This document shows positions 6,556-6,695 of a stretch of DNA of 6,695 nucleotides, in pieces. Within the stretch, counting starts at the first letter, position 1. Every line of letters starts with the position of its first letter. Source of the stretch: Thermoplasmatota archaeon (GTDB taxonomy: Archaea; Thermoplasmatota; JAQUQK01); the NCBI GenBank assembly GCA_028716125.1, contig JAQUQK010000078.1:1-6695 (forward strand), written 5' to 3'. Under the pieces are notes generated by a model. The model was not told where the DNA came from, did no database searches, and saw only the letters and a program-made list of their open reading frames with translations. Both the position numbers and the translations under genes were made by a program.

Positions 6556-6619
6556 ACTCGGCATTTGGAAAGCGACCTTTTTCTGGTTGCTGAATTTTGC
6601 TTTGCAAAATTCTCCGAGT
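6556..6619. other. Possible folded RNA or DNA element with three stems
   Basis: An outer stem pairs actcgg (6556-6561) with ccgagt (6614-6619). Inside are ggaaag/cttttt (6567-6572 with 6577-6582, two G-U pairs, loop cgac) and a perfect 9-bp stem gaattttgc/gcaaaattc (6592-6600 with 6604-6612, loop ttt). Together they would make a compact three-way junction of 64 bases. The 9-bp stem is the firmest part; the outer stem could be chance. It may be a small RNA, a processing or termination structure, or a remnant of a mobile element. Confidence 0.35.
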
Positions 6620-6649
6620 GTCATAAGTCATAACTAAAATATGTCATTA
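6620..6649. repeat. Heptamer GTCATAA in tandem, with a third near-copy
   Basis: GTCATAA occurs at 6620-6626 and again directly at 6627-6633; GTCATTA follows at 6643-6649, three bases before the tRNA. The tandem pair covers the zone about 20-33 bases upstream of the tRNA 5' end, where a tRNA gene TATA box would lie, but it matches that box poorly. A better AT-rich match (taaaatat, 6635-6642) is too close to the tRNA for normal spacing. The copies may be part of the tRNA promoter or chance. Confidence 0.4.
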
Positions 6650-6652
6650 GTC

Positions 6653-6695
6653 GGGCCCGTGGGGTAGCTTGGTATCCTACATGCTTGGGGGCGCA
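6653..6695 (+). tRNA. tRNA-Pro, 5' part, probably with an intron after the anticodon; cut by window edge
   Basis: The acceptor strand gggcccg (6653-6659), T8, the D-arm with A14, G15 and G18-G19, and the anticodon loop reading cttgggg all fit archaeal tRNA-Pro. The likeliest frame gives stem catgc (6680-6684), loop TT, anticodon GGG (6687-6689) and G37 at 6690; shifting the D-arm by one base gives anticodon TGG, still proline. The next bases, gcgca, do not pair with catgc (gcatg would be needed), so the 3' half of the anticodon stem is absent where it should be. A canonical archaeal intron between positions 37 and 38, starting about 6691, explains this. The T-arm and the 3' acceptor strand lie beyond the edge. 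Confidence 0.75.

Noticed and set aside
5917..6624. Open frame of 235 codons on the minus strand over the end of copA
   Set aside because: It lies opposite a fully motif-supported coding frame, its product is a low-complexity Ser/Ala/Pro/Leu mix with no motif, and it has no promoter or ribosome site.
1..6695. CRISPR array, transposase, integrase or toxin-antitoxin pair
   Set aside because: No regularly spaced repeats, transposase motifs or terminal inverted repeats were found, and no adjacent small-gene pair is arranged as an operon. The window reads as ordinary chromosomal genes.

Overview
The window looks archaeal. Evidence: a Rad50 ATPase with a zinc hook, an archaeal-type sugar nucleotidyltransferase, a small protein resembling the archaeal DUF6015 family, TATA-like boxes about 27 bases before several gene starts, a mix of leaderless and GGTG Shine-Dalgarno starts, and the 5' part of an archaeal-style tRNA-Pro that seems to be interrupted by an intron. 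The exact lineage cannot be fixed from the sequence; an uncultured archaeon (DPANN, Micrarchaeota-like or Thermoplasmata-like) is a guess only.

Layout. Positions 1-1892 (+) hold the C-terminal 629 residues of Rad50, cut by the left edge. It converges on a 39-residue small gene (1918-2037, -) that has its own TATA box and Shine-Dalgarno site. Next is a mannose-1-phosphate guanylyltransferase-like enzyme (2116-3141, -). It shares a short divergent promoter region, and probably one near-palindromic TATA box, with a two-helix membrane protein of unknown function (3230-3592, +). That gene converges on a DUF6015-like small protein (3629-3976, -), which is divergent from a Cu+-exporting P1B-type ATPase with two N-terminal YHS domains (4079-6484, +). 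The last 210 bases hold a T-run terminator, a possible three-way-junction RNA fold, three copies of a 7-base repeat and the start of tRNA-Pro (6653 to the right edge).

How the genes work together. There is no obvious multi-gene operon: each gene appears to have its own promoter and the strands alternate (+, -, -, +, -, +). The functions are housekeeping or stress related: double-strand-break repair, activated-sugar synthesis and copper efflux. Nothing in the window joins them into one system. The items most worth a second look are the interrupted tRNA, the unannotated small gene, the altered D-loop of Rad50, the tandem-YHS metal-binding N-terminus of the copper pump, the folded element before the tRNA, and codon use in rad50 that differs from that of the copper pump.
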